Shown in pieces: positions 31,500 to 42,696 of a stretch of 64,000 nucleotides of DNA. The stretch lies in assembly GCA_933207985.1 (NCBI GenBank), contig OW240918.1, forward strand, positions 112,504,999-112,568,998, in the 5' to 3' direction. Both the position numbers and the translations under genes were made by a program. Within the stretch, counting starts at the first letter, position 1. Every line of letters begins with the position of its first letter. This DNA comes from Pelobates cultripes (taxonomy: Eukaryota; Chordata; Amphibia; Anura; Pelobatidae). The notes below the pieces were generated by a model. It was not told the origin of the DNA. It saw only the letters and a list, made by a program, of their open reading frames with translations, and ran no database searches.

Positions 31500-32006
31500 T
31501 ACTTTCTTTAATCTAGTGCGGGCCAAAGCTCCCAGGGCTGCTCGGCACTCCCCATCTGACATCATGGGAGTTGCGGTGAAGTCCAATCAAAGACTTGTTA
31601 CAGAGAAGCCTTTGTTTGGTCCATTTAACTGGCTCAGAGCGCATGCGTGCTCTCTAAGCTGGGAAGGGAAATAAAGAAGGAGGAGGGAGGGGAAAAGGTA
31701 ACATATGAGATAGGATAGGGAGGTGGGAGGGCTACAGTGAAGGAGAGAGGATGGGGATGCAATCTTCACCTGCAAGGGGAAATTATTGTGTTTGCTGCCG
31801 TCGTTCGCTGATGACACACGTTCTCATATGCACATAATTGACATTAGCCAGGTCGGCTACCAATGTCACACATGCTGGGGGTGCAACTAGCCCCCAGTAC
31901 AAAATTTTAAATTACTCTGTCTGAAACACTGCACATCCAGACTTCTGCCACCAGGACCACTTCAAATCACTGAAGTGGTCATGGTGGTTGGAGTAACCCT
32001 TTAAAG
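31500..32006. mobile_element. TTAA-family element, right end clear
   Basis: The right end GGACCACTTCAAATCACTGAAGTGGTC (31948-31980) is a hairpin, followed by GGTTGGAGTAACCCTTTAA. The same terminal phrase occurs at 50212-50230. A GC-richer upstream part with GAGCGCATGCGTGCTC (31637-31652) may belong to it. The left end is not found. Confidence 0.5.
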
Positions 32007-32865
32007 AAGATATGTCATCTATGCTTCCCTCCTAACTTGCCTTCTTCTAGTCTTTTGGCACACATTAAAGTGGACAGCTACACAAATGTGGTTTCCAAAG
32101 AAATAGTGGATATGCATGTTTTTTCTCGTTCGGACAGGTTTGCTGGTTTGCGGTTTACGGACTTTTAAGTCGTGTTACCTTCTCTCTTTATAACCTTTTC
32201 ATTATTCTATTTGTTTGCATTATCATAAAACCAATTGGAAAAAAAGTTTCATTAAAAAAATAGATTGCATAGATAGGGGTTGGGGCAGAAGGAAAATATT
32301 AAAAATTAGAAATAAGGCAGACACCTGGAGATAAAAGAACAAAGTGATCAATTGAGAAAGACTGGATATGGAGAAAGACGGTAAAAATAAGACTGGGGAA
32401 TTAAAGCGTGGAAGAGAGGGGATAAAGACTGGTTTAGAGAGCGATATGGACATTGTTAGAAAAAGAAAGGCAAGAGAAGACAACAATAAAACATATCTAG
32501 CAGAGAAAGACTAAAGATTAGACAGAGAGGCGAAAATCCTTGTATCTGCATTTCGCACCTTACTCACACTCACAATGTGATCTAATGTAAACAAATCAAT
32601 ACAATGTGTGCATTTGGTGGAACTGATATCTCAGCCGTTTCCAGGGATCAGGAAATAGAAGTGGTCCTGCTGCTAAATACTATATAATGGTATATGTTTT
32701 GCGAGAGAAACAAGAATTGATGTCAGTAAGCGAAAAAGAAAATGTTTCAGTTATAGTCTTACTATTAAACAAGATAAAAAATAGTACTTAGGTGTATAGG
32801 CGCTTCTTATATTCAATAAAATTAAAAGGGTGTTAAACAGGTGAACCCCCTATCACCTAATAAGA
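32007..32865. other. No gene seen
   Basis: This is A/G-rich simple sequence (32220-32530) and anonymous DNA. Confidence 0.35.
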
Positions 32866-32867
32866 AT

Positions 32868-33545
32868 GTACAAAACGCAAAAACACCCCAAGTGAGGTAC
32901 ACACACAGTATACTTATAAAACCTGTACAATAGGATCTGGAGCTTCTAAAAATTATAATAACAATACATCTCTCTCTATAAATATTAAAACACATGTATC
33001 ACACAAATAAGATAAAACTCCCATAATACAGAGCCATCTCAGGCTCAAGATAGCAAGTTCCAGGGTGCCTATACAGGCTAAATGGAAGATCTCGAACGGG
33101 AAATAGGAGTGAAGGCTCCAAGGTAAGTAACAGATGCTTTATTAACTCAAATATAGGAACAAAAAGCAGTGTAAAAAAGTAGGCAAATAATATCAACACT
33201 GCAAACAAAAAGCATAAAATAATTTTAAAATAAATTTTTACAAAGTTCTTTAAAATTGTCTTCTCTGCTCCAATTCTTAGTTTTTTGTTTTTTTAAATAG
33301 CCATAAAACTCAATAGGGATTATTCCCTATTAGGTATTGTGCAAAATGAGCAGATAGGCTGTGATTAGGATATTCCCTCTGGATATTGCCCGTGTGTTCT
33401 GCAATATGGGTTTAATATTTATAGAGAGAGCACTATGTATTGTTATTATATTTTTTGGGGAGTTCTAGATCCTATTGTACAGGTTTTATAAGTACACTGT
33501 GTGTGTACCTCACTTGGGGTGTTACACGTTTTTGCCTTTTGTATA
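32868..33545. mobile_element. Fold-back insertion with diverged inverted arms
   Basis: The left arm (about 32868-32992, with AAAACACCCCAAGTGAGGTA and CCTGTACAATAGGATCT) is mirrored by the right arm (about 33412-33540, with AGATCCTATTGTACAGG and TACCTCACTTGGGGTGTT). The arms are about 125 bp and the spacer about 420 bp. There are mismatches and small gaps. The design resembles the perfect fold-back at 41414-41940. Confidence 0.75.
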
Positions 33546-34730
33546 GTCTTTCTATGGCATAAGTAAGAAATTCAGCACCTGCACACACATAGCATGTACT
33601 TACTGAACATCATGTTACACGGCCCTTCAAGACTATTGCTATCCATTTGCTATTAAGTGGGTTAAATGTAGCTTTAGCTACCTAATTCAAGATTCTATAA
33701 ACAATAGACTCATGTAATGTACTGTATAAATGATAGGCCAAATTACAGGACAAAACAGCACTAATTCAACTTCTCTGGTTTGAGGTGACAGTGACCTTTT
33801 GTTTAGCTCGATTAACAAGATTCATATCCACAGGTTACAGCGAGATGAAAACACAAAAAACTGCGCTTTGTAAACTCAAACTCAAGTTAAAATTCTTCCG
33901 ATGTGTTTCTCGTACACTTAATTCCCTTATGCATACAGAGACAGACAGAAAAGAGAGTACGGCAACATATCTACAGGGATAGTGTGAGAGAGTAAATATT
34001 GAGAGAAAATAACTAAGTGGATCTATAATAAACTGTATGCTGCACAGGGAAAGATAATGAAAACTAATGTACCATAAAAACAAAGGGAAAAACAACAACC
34101 AACAACTTGATAATTGAAGTAAAGCACATGTTATAGCTTGTGTTAAACTACAATTCCAATAATCCTCTGGCAGAATGTGTTTGGTTTAGTTCAAGGAATT
34201 GGCAGTGATGCCCCACAATAGCTGGGGATTGGAGATTGACCACTTATAGACCGGAGCATACTGTCAGAGAAATTCTCAGGGTTATTCATCAAAATGCAAA
34301 TTGTTGGAAATTGAAAGTGAATTTTAGATTCACTTTCCAAAGTAGCTGAACAGGAAGAATAGCTCACTCATATTTGGCCTTATTCACTCTGAATTCACAA
34401 TATTCACTTTTGTAAATAATTCTGAATGTAGCACGTAGTTGGAAAAAAAAAAAACTCATTAGATTTAAGATTTATTGTTCTATCATGCTATAGTTAAAGC
34501 TAACGTAATCCCTTAGTGACTGACGTTTTCCATTTGTGCTACACTTCCCTGAGTACAACAACAACGCCCTTGTATATGTTTGCTACATTTGTGCAAAGCC
34601 ATAGGGTGAAATTAGAGACATGCTCATTTGAAGCAAAACTAATAGAGTTAGGAATACAAAGGAATACTTTGCATGCTAGATGGTCATTCTATTTAGATTA
34701 TTGTGTCCCCCTTATATACCTTATATTCTG
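33546..34730. other. No gene; old dispersed repeats only
   Basis: Phrases such as AAAGTGAATTTTAGATTCACTTT (34305-34327, a small palindrome) and ACTACAATTCCAATAATCC (34148) are repeat-like. No supported coding frame. Confidence 0.35.
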
Positions 34731-34734
34731 TGGT

Positions 34735-35130
34735 GCGCTGGTTTTACCACTGACGTCTCGGCCTTTTTTGCTGAGATCATCAGTTCTGACGATCTCAGTA
34801 ATACAATGCGTTACCATAAGAAATGCTTACCCATAGCAAATTGCTGCACTGTACCAATCAGCATCCCTATGAGTCAATGCATCTCTATGGGGAGTATTCA
34901 GTGTCTCCATGATGCTGAACGTAGGTCCTGCAAACATTGCAAGACCTAACCCAGGAAGCAACTCTAGTGGCTGTCCAGGTGCCTGTAACTAGAGGTGTTA
35001 CTAGGCAGCAATTTAAACACTGCCTTTTCTCTGTAAAGGCAGCATTTATATTGCTGAGACTGCAGGGACCTATTACAGACACCAGAACCACCACATTAAG
35101 TACTGTTGACTATAGTGTCCATTTAAGTTT
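34735..35130 (+). mobile_element. Short inverted-repeat element of the TTAA family
   Basis: The interior reads CCAATCAGCATCCCTATGAG, CATCTCTATGGGGAG and CTAGAGGTGTTACTAGGCAG. The right end is GACTATAGTGTCCATTTAAG. This is shared with copies at 49846-50205, 56678-57650 and 15430-15830. Confidence 0.65.
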
Positions 35131-35690
35131 TGGAACTTTGGATTTTCAGGTGTCCCACCGAATGCTGAAGAATGGGGAATTTTGCTTCACATCATCTAAC
35201 AACCCTCATTTAAAAATACAGAATTAATTTTATATATTTTTATGAAGAAAAATAAAAGATTGTTGCCACCAGTAAATTTCACAAGAATTCGAGAATATAA
35301 ATAATAGTCGTAATTCAAAAAGAGTAGCGACAGTCAACAATTTCTACATTTCTACTAACTCCTGCAAAAAACTCTAAATGAAGAACAACAACAAAAGAAG
35401 GCTTTTAGAAAACTAAAATCAAACATGCCAAATGCCCTTAATGCTCCTCATTGGATCTTTTCTACATATGGCGGACCACATTGCTGCGCATACCACCCAT
35501 GTTCCCTATGCTTCTCTTTGAGAAACACTGATTGGACAAGAGTCATTATTACTGATGACTTCACCAAAGGTGACGTGATTGCTCAAATAAGAGATCTGTG
35601 AATTTTTACTTTAAAAAAAAAAAAAAAAAATCAGTAGGGCTCACTGATCTATACACTAATACTTGTTAAAATGAATTTGTTTATTTTTAA
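35131..35690. other. No gene seen
   Basis: Anonymous AT-rich DNA with an A-tract (35611-35629) close to the start of the CR1-like element. Confidence 0.35.
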
Positions 35691-35934
35691 AATTAGAACA
35701 TTCCTTTAATCATATAAGGAAGCAAATAATGCGTGCAAAAAGGCGATTAGATTTGCTAAACTTCAAAATGAAAAAATGATAGCTAGAGAGAGCAAAACCA
35801 ACCCCAAAGTATTTTTTAAGTACATAAATTCTAAAAAAACAAAAAATGAAAGTGTAAAACTGAAACGGGGGTGTTAGTTAATGAAGACCAGGAAAAGGGA
35901 GGAATTTTAAATAAATATTTCTCCTCCGTATATA

Positions 35935-36429
35935 TTAAAGGACCACTCTAGGCACCCAGACCACTTCAGCTTAATGAAGTGGTCTGGGTGCCTGGTCCTT
36001 CTAGGGTTAACCCATTTTTTAATAAACATAGCAGTTTCAGAGAAACTGCTATGTTTATTAATGGGTTAAGCCTTCCCCTATTTCCTCTAGTGGCTGTCTC
36101 ATTGACAGCCACTAGAGGCGCTTGCGTGCTTCTCACAGTGATTTTCACAGTGAGAGCACGCCAGCGTCTATAGGAAAGCATTATGAATGCTTTCCTATGC
36201 GACCGGCTGAATGCGCGCGCAGCTCTTGCCGCGCGTGCGCATTCAGCCGACGGGGCGGAACGGAGGAGGAGAGAAGGAGGAGAGCTCTCCGCCCAGCGCT
36301 GGAAAAAGGTAAGTTTAAACCCCTTTCCAGAGCCGGACGGGAGGAGGTCCCTGAGGGTGGGGGCACCCTCAGGGCACTATAGTGCCAGGAAGACGAGTAT
36401 GTTTTCCTGGCACTATAGTGGTCCTTTAA
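35935..36429 (+). mobile_element. TTAA-flanked inverted-repeat element with hairpin ends
   Basis: TTAA lies at both borders (35935-35938, 36426-36429) and the ends read AGGACCACT and AGTGGTCCT. Each end is itself a hairpin: CACCCAGACCACTTC with its complement on the left, and CACTATAGTGCCAGGAA with its complement on the right. Near the middle is CGCTGGAAAAAGGTAAGTTT (36297-36316). Removing it and one TTAA rejoins the CR1-like coding line. The superfamily is uncertain: TTAA suggests piggyBac-type insertion, but TA or TAA duplications cannot be excluded. Confidence 0.82.
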
Positions 36430-38019
36430 GGAAGAACCCATGGCAATAGATGTGCAAATGATTGCTACTAAAAACATGCAGAATAATTGTAATTGGTTAA
36501 CTCAAGACAAGGTGCTGCAGCAGCTAAAGAAAGTTAATATAAACAAAGCTCCAGGGCTGACGGTATCCATCCACGAGTACTTAAGCAACTAAGTGTAGAA
36601 ATAAGTGAACCTCTGTTTTTTATCTTTCAAGATTCTTTTCTTTCAGGAAGTGTTCCTGGAGGATTGAATGAAGGCAGATGTGGTTCCTATATTCAAAAGG
36701 GTTCAAAATCCTTGCCTGGAAATTATAGACCTGTGAGCTTAACTTAAGTGGATGGGAAAATATTTGAAAGGTTATTAAGGGATAATATTCAAGAATTCCT
36801 TGAGAAGAACATGGTTATCAGCAAAAATCAGCATGGTTTTATGAAGCACAGGTCATGTCAAACTAACTTGATTGCGTTCTACAAGGAAGTAAGTAGACGT
36901 ATAGATCAGTAGCAGTGGATGTGATCTATTTGGATTTTGCCAAGGCATTTGATACAGTTCCACACAATAGATTAGTGTTCAAACTCAAGGAAATTGGTCT
37001 AGATGAAAATGCTTGTTCTTGGGTAGAACATTAGCTTAAAAACCGAGTACAAAGAGTTGTCATTAATGGTAAACTTTCAAGTTGGACAGAGGTGGCAAGT
37101 GTTGTCCCTCAGGGTTCTGTTCTGGGACCCCTTCTATTTAACATGTTTATAAATGATCTTGAAGACAGCATTGGAAGTCATGTTTCAGTGTTTGCAGATG
37201 ACACAAAACTCTGTAAAATAATACAATGTGAGCAAGATATTACTTTGCTGCAGAGGGATTTAGATATATTGGGGGACTGGGCACTCAAATGGCAGATGAA
37301 ATTTAATGTTGAAAAATGCAAAGTTATGCACTTCGGCGTAAACAATACACAAGCAACATATGCCCTTAATGGAAGCGAATTAGGGATAACAACACACGAA
37401 AAGGACTTGGGAATTGTTATTAGACAACCACCTTTGCAACAATGTGCAATGTCAATAGGCAGTGGCCAAGGCCAGTAAGGTATTGTCATGCATGAAAAAG
37501 GGCATTCATTCTCGGGATAAGAATATAATTTTGCCTCTTTATAAATTACTGGTAAGACCACATTTTGAATATGCTGTGCAATTTTGGGCACCTGTTCTAA
37601 AGAAGGATATTATGGCACTAGAAAAAGTGCAGAGGGGGGCTACAAAATTAATAAAAGGAATGGACCATATCAGCTATGAAGAAAGGTTAACAAAGTTAAA
37701 CCTATTTAGTTTAGAAAAACGTCGCCTGAGAGGGGATATGATAACATTATACAAATATATTCGGGGCCAATACAAACCATTGTGTGGAAATCTATTCACA
37801 AACCGGACTTTACATAAGACACGAGGTCATGCTTTTAGACTGGAAGAAAGTAGATTTCGTCTAAGGCAAAGGAAAGGTTTTTTTACTGTAAGAACAATAA
37901 GGATGTGGAATTCTCTGCCTGAAGAAGTGGTTTTATCAGAGTCCATACAGATGTTCAAACAGCTACTAGATGCATTCTTGCAAAAAACGAATATTAAAGG
38001 ATATAATCTTTCAATGTAG
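36430..38019 (+). pseudogene. CR1-like reverse transcriptase relic
   Basis: In order the sequence gives LLQQLKK-type and KAPGLT wording (36530-36570), LPGNYRPVSL (about 36710), NQHGFMKHRSCQTNLIAFY (36825-36885), VPQGSVLGPLLFNMFINDLE (37100-37165) and the catalytic box FADDTKLC (37193-37216). Then comes WQMKFNVEKCKVMHFGVN, and in a further frame (37462-38019) RPHFEYAVQFWAPVLKK, SYEERLTKLNLFSLEKRRLR and WNSLPEEVVLSESIQMFKQL before the stop. The two long open frames of 128 and 185 codons are the two halves of one protein broken by a frameshift near 37450. Enzymatically this would be the target-primed reverse transcriptase. Confidence 0.88.
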
Positions 38020-38215
38020 GGTAATATCTTCTTGATCCAAGGATAAATCTGACTGGCATTCTGGGGTCAAGAAGGAATTTTTTTCCAAGCTTGTTGCAAA
38101 ATTCAAAGTGCTTCAAACTGAGGTTTTTTTTGCCTTCTTTTGGATCAACAGCAAAAAACAAATGTGAGGAAGGCTGAACTTGATGGACGCAAGTCTCTTT
38201 TCTGTAATTTTTTTG

Positions 38216-38855
38216 TAATTACCTTTAAATCTTTCAACTGCGCCAACTACAATTTGTCTTAGGTGATTCACTTTAGTGAGCAGAAGACAAAATAGATGAT
38301 TTTCCAGATTAAATGATTAATTAAATTAGCAGAATGCATGGTGCTCACATACATTTATACCAAACAGCACAATTATATGATAGTATCAAGGTATAATGAA
38401 TATGATTAATCTGACCTGCTTACTATCTGCAAAAAAAAAACACTTTATAATCCTTGTAGAATTAGGATTACCTGGGTAGAGAATATATCATATTTGAAAA
38501 GCAGGGGGCGATAGAGATTACACAAACATTTACTGCTACACAAACCTTTCCAATTGCAGATCACGCTCTGCATTTCAACATATGCACAATTTATTGTACA
38601 AAACCTCTCATTCAAAAGGACTTTCAGCTATTTGTTCCGGATAATTTTTATATAATTGAAAACATTTTAAGAAATGAATTCCAGACATATCTTGCTAATG
38701 GGGGTAGGCACTGCAGTAATCCCCTATGTGTCCATCGTAATAGAATTTAACCGTCAGAAAATCTTGCTGAAAGAAACTAGTAGTTCATGTGTAGAACATC
38801 ATACATCTGTTACATTGCCTAGGGTGTTACATCCTGTGCAGTGTACTGCATATAA
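38216..38855. other. No gene seen
   Basis: Anonymous AT-rich DNA with no supported frame. Confidence 0.4.
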
Positions 38856-38857
38856 AC

Positions 38858-38940
38858 CTTAAAGGAACACTATAGTGTCAGGAATACATCATGTATTGAC
38901 ACTGACACTATAGTCCTGGTACGGCTGTTTAGGTCCCCGG
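38858..38940. mobile_element. Single end of a TTAA-family element
   Basis: TTAAAGGAACACTATAGTGTCAGGAA is followed by an inverted echo TGACACTATAGTCC. Only this hairpin end is clear. Confidence 0.5.
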
Positions 38941-39620
38941 TCCCTCTCAAAATGCAATGAAAAGGTATTTCTACTCTTAGTAGTAGTCTTAGTTACAATA
39001 GGAGACAATTCAAGGCACCCCATCAGCCATCAGACAGGTTCAGGTGATTTTTAGCTTCGTAGTACAGTGGAAATAATTATAGTGAATTCAAATGTTACAT
39101 TATGTTTACCATAAGAAAAATCTTAGCTTGGGTACCAGATATTTGGACCTGTTAAAGGACACCTTCATGTCTCAGTTAGTAGAAGCACCAACTAGAAGAA
39201 TTCTTGACTGAATCTTGTCCTAACTAATAATGTTAAATGCAGATTTAGGAACAACCACATGTATATTTTTTATTTATACCTGTTTAATTATTATTTTCAT
39301 AGAGCAGATATATGAAATGTGCATAGTGAGTAAATACATCAAAGCAATATCACTTTAATTGTTTATTTTACACACTGCATTTTTTAATTACATTTATTAC
39401 ATTCATTTTGCATTATATATTCACAATACTCTTATAACCAATTATTATAATACACTTTAGCTTATTTAGCACTAGCACTATTTAATTTGTCTCCCACATT
39501 TGAATTCGTGTAGGACCCACCGATATTGGGGTACTCGGAAATAGTGGTGGGCTTAACACATATGGTGGAACTGAAACACCATCTTTGTTTGCTAAATTAG
39601 GTAATTTAAGTAGCTTTATA
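38941..39620. other. No gene seen
   Basis: AT-rich anonymous sequence. No repeat border or frame is supported. Confidence 0.4.
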
Positions 39621-39638
39621 AAATGTAAAAAGGTATTT

Positions 39639-40474
39639 CTTTCTTTCTTTTTAAACTTCTTTATTTTGGTTCACACTGCATGGAAAGTGTACAATACATA
39701 TCCAAGGAAAAAATATCATCACAGAGTAATGCCTTTTAGGGCCATTTAGCATCAAACAATATGCAACATTCAGTGTGAGGTTTTATATACGAAAAGAAAA
39801 GTGCATTCCAGCGAAGCCATTTACAATAAGTAGAGGTATACATGCGTGTGCCATGTTTGTAAGGGAATTTACCCCCTCTAGGTGCCAAAAAGTATCACCA
39901 ATCGTACTGCCTGTAGTGAACTGTAAAGGGGGGAGGTGGGAGTAAAAGAGAGGGAGAATGCTTCCTATATGGTAAGAATATTTAATGGGCAGCTGGGCCG
40001 ACATAGGTGGTATCAAAATGTGTTGACATTGGTGTGAGCAGAACACTAGCCCTTGGAAACAAGACTAAACTAAAACATCTCAGCAAGTGAGGCAGATAAG
40101 AAGGAAATTAAATAAAATTAAAAATCAGTAGATAAAACATTTGTCGACATAAATCAACATGGTGTGGTGGTGGAGAGTTGTGGACTTGTGGTCGACTACA
40201 AGGCACCTCTCCTCTGGGAGCAGTCTCTCAAGTCAGTGCCCTGGTAGGTACAGCACGCTAAGGGACTTGGCGAGTAAACTCCACAATTGTGGCAGGGTCC
40301 AGCCAAGATAGACCCGAGTCAGCTGCCAGTTGGGGATCTGCAAATCCCATGGTGCGTAAATGGGACTCCAGCTCTTGGGAGCTTCGTGCTCTGTATGTAG
40401 TCCCCTCGTGTGAAACCAGGAGAACCCGCGGGGGATCCTACTTGTAGGGAAGTTTCTGGTGCAAAGGCGTTGTA
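39639..40474 (-). mobile_element. Minus-strand L1/Tx1-like LINE tail with ORF1 end and no ORF2
   Basis: The insertion is flanked by GTAAAAAGGTATTT (39625-39638) and GTAAAAAAGGTATTT (40475-40489), a target duplication with one A-run difference. On the minus strand it ends in AATAAAGAAG and an A-rich tail. At its 5' side the frame reads RVLLVSHEGTTYRARSSQEL, then ESHLRTMGFADPQ and SWLDPATIVEFTRQVP, an ORF1 C-terminal domain. This passes directly into about 600 bp of non-coding tail with no reverse transcriptase. Confidence 0.72.
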
Positions 40475-40489
40475 GTAAAAAAGGTATTT

Positions 40490-40605
40490 TTATGTGTGCT
40501 CTGTTCCTTAATCTGTATTATGTATGAATTTTGGTAATTATGGCAGCACCATTCCTGCGAAATGCATGTTTTTGTCATAACTAATAGTGTTGACATTTAT
40601 TCAGT
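40490..40605. other. Short anonymous interval
   Basis: No feature is seen between the LINE tail and the CR1 fragment. Confidence 0.3.
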
Positions 40606-41160
40606 CATTCATATAATGGAGTGCTTGGGAAATAGTAATCATAATTTGATTGAATTTGTGATCAGCTCAAAAAAAAATCAAATAGGTTTTACAAAAAGGC
40701 TTACTTTTAAAAAGACATCTTTAAAATTAATTGGTTGTCGGGAGTTATTCTCTCACATAAGCATAGAGGATAAATAAAAGGTCTTTCAATAAATTTGGAA
40801 AAGTTCACTTTGCAGCAAATACCACTGGGAAACAAATATAAACAGAGCTTATTAAAACCACTTATTAAAACCAATTTGACTCCAGGCTTAGTAAGGTCGG
40901 TCAGTTAAGATATAAGAAAATAACATTTAAAACATTTAACTCAGAGTCACCTTCATATGTAAAATATAAGGATGCCACCAGGGCTTGCAAAATGTCAATT
41001 AGACGAGTATAAAGAAAAAATTGCAAAGGTCAGAGCCAAAGAGAGCAAAACCAACTCCCAAAAAAGTGAATAAATGCTAAAAAGGTTAAGAGCCCATTGA
41101 AATCTTGGAAGGGTATGTTAGTTAATGATGATGAGGGCAAGGCAGACATTCTAAATTAAA
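40606..41160 (+). pseudogene. CR1-like endonuclease-to-linker fragment
   Basis: The plus frame reads LGNSNHNLIEFVIS and later RLTFKKTSLKLIGCRELFS. This corresponds to the last endonuclease block (SDHN) and the following linker of CR1-like ORF2. The SDHN motif is NSNHN here. Later wording AKESKTNS-like (41036-41060) matches the linker at 35790-35800. Stops interrupt it. Confidence 0.7.
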
Positions 41161-41398
41161 GAGTAATTCCAACACAGCCAATGTGAGTATTTCATATAGA
41201 TTTTACTTTAACATTGAATGGATGGACAGCGCCAGGGGACTCCATGCACTATAACCAGTTCAATGTAATGAAATGGTTACAATATCTATAGTGCCCAATC
41301 ACAGTCACTACAGCATCCTGCATTATCAATAATATATCAAATTGGCACTAATGGTAAATCAAATTCTGATGGCCGAGGCTTGTCCAGCAAGACCTCAA
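41161..41398. other. Anonymous sequence with short-element remnants
   Basis: ATAACCAGTTCAATGTAATGAAATGGTTAC (41249-41278) is a hairpin like those at TTAA-family ends. The rest is not classifiable. Confidence 0.35.
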
Positions 41399-41413
41399 TA
41401 CAACAACAGTAAT

Positions 41414-42137
41414 CTATATACAAAGAGATCCAAACATAGCATAATACTGTTTTGCCAAATAATATAATAAATAAATGTGGATTTTCACTCACACTTTGCA
41501 GAGCCACGTATAGTAGGCTCTGACTATAGTTGCTCTTTAGTAATTCCCTGGTGTGCTGAACTCCACCACGTCTCCAGGATTCTCCACTTGGATCAGGATA
41601 CAGAATATTCTTTTTTATGCACTTTATATATGTCTTTGTACATTTAGTGCTGCTACTTTGTTTTATGCACTTTATATATGTCCCTGTATTTGTGAATACT
41701 ATTAAATTTTGAACAAGTATCCCCACTCTTTATTGGAATTATTATATCTCCTGTATCCTGATCCAAGTGGAGAATCCTGGAGACGTGGTGGAGTTCAGCA
41801 CACCAGGGAATTACTAAAGAGCAACTATAGTCAGAGCCTACTATACGTGGCTCTGCAAAGTGTGAGTGAAAATCCACATTTATTTATTATATTATTTGGC
41901 AAAACAGTATTATGCTATGTTTGGATCTCTTTGTATATAGGTTACATCTAAAGGACTGACCAGTGTCTCTAAGTATACCATATACATTTGTATCTGCACT
42001 CCTCTATCTTTATCTTTTATTTGTATTTTATTTGTGTTTTTTAAGTGGTTTTAAAAACACTGTGGAGTTGCACTGATACTTCGGCTACCACCCCCACACT
42101 TTGTGTGTTTTGCACTTTACTGTGTAAATTTGTTTTG
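41414..42137. mobile_element. TSD-flanked insertion with a perfect 190-bp inverted repeat
   Basis: TACAACAACAGTAAT (15 bp) occurs at 41399-41413 and 42138-42152. Directly inside the left duplication, 41414-41603 is the exact reverse complement of 41751-41940 by my reading, with a 147-bp spacer. A further 197 bp of T-rich sequence follow to the right duplication. The open frames (129 and 80 codons) sharing RRGGVQHTRELLK are the same arm read twice, not genes. A retroelement insertion with a 5' inversion, as in Penelope-like elements or twin priming, is the likely origin. The family is not proven. Confidence 0.85.
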
Positions 42138-42152
42138 TACAACAACAGTAAT

Positions 42153-42680
42153 AAACACATGTAGGTGCAGAAAGCATAGTTAGCTATGGTGAGGGAGTTT
42201 AGGTCTAAATGTGGCAAAATGTTAGATGATTTAGGATTACATGTGGATTAAAATCAGGATTTTTATTACAACAAATACACAGCATGAATATGCAAAATCG
42301 AAAAAATTTATTTTTTGTAAAAGAAATAGTGAAAAAAAATGGTCCAGAATAAAAAGTTGTCTACTTTTGTAAATGGTATTCATTTATGAAATAATTTTAA
42401 CTTACGAGATGTTAAAATTACCTAAATGAGGCATAGGCCCAGCAAAGCAATATGTCCACATCCAAAATTTGATTCTACTGTTACAACATACGGGAAAGGA
42501 ATTTTTTTCTGTTTCATCACACATTAGATTTTACAAGAAATAAAATAAAAAAATATACAGAAAATGCAAACTTTAGCCATGATTAGTATTTCAAAGGTCA
42601 AATGAAAACATCAAAGCATCGCTAGCTAAAGTCCTGAGGATGTCTACCTTATTAATATTTATCCTCTTGAACACAAATTA
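42153..42680. other. No gene seen
   Basis: AT-rich sequence with A-tracts. No frame or repeat is supported. Confidence 0.4.
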
Positions 42681-42696
42681 AAATGTTAAAATAAGG

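Larger units (their letters stand above)
35690..38215 (+). mobile_element. CR1-like LINE, 5'-truncated, with a nested TTAA element
   Basis: Coding remnants run from the endonuclease/reverse-transcriptase linker (35700-35930) through the reverse transcriptase to the 3' tail. The tail wording GAACTTGATGGACGCAAGTCT (38179-38199) is the typical 3' end of this LINE type in frogs. An element at 35939-36425 interrupts the linker, and the line resumes with EEPMAIDVQMIATKN. The upstream endonuclease is absent. Stops and frameshifts show it is dead. Confidence 0.85.

Noticed and set aside
31620..31680. Promoter call based on GAGCGCATGCGTGCTC and a CCAAT-type GTCCAATCA
   Set aside because: The segment lies in a probable TTAA-family element and no exon-like frame follows it.
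41337..41951. Two frames sharing an identical peptide segment
   Set aside because: They are the two arms of the perfect inverted repeat read on opposite strands.
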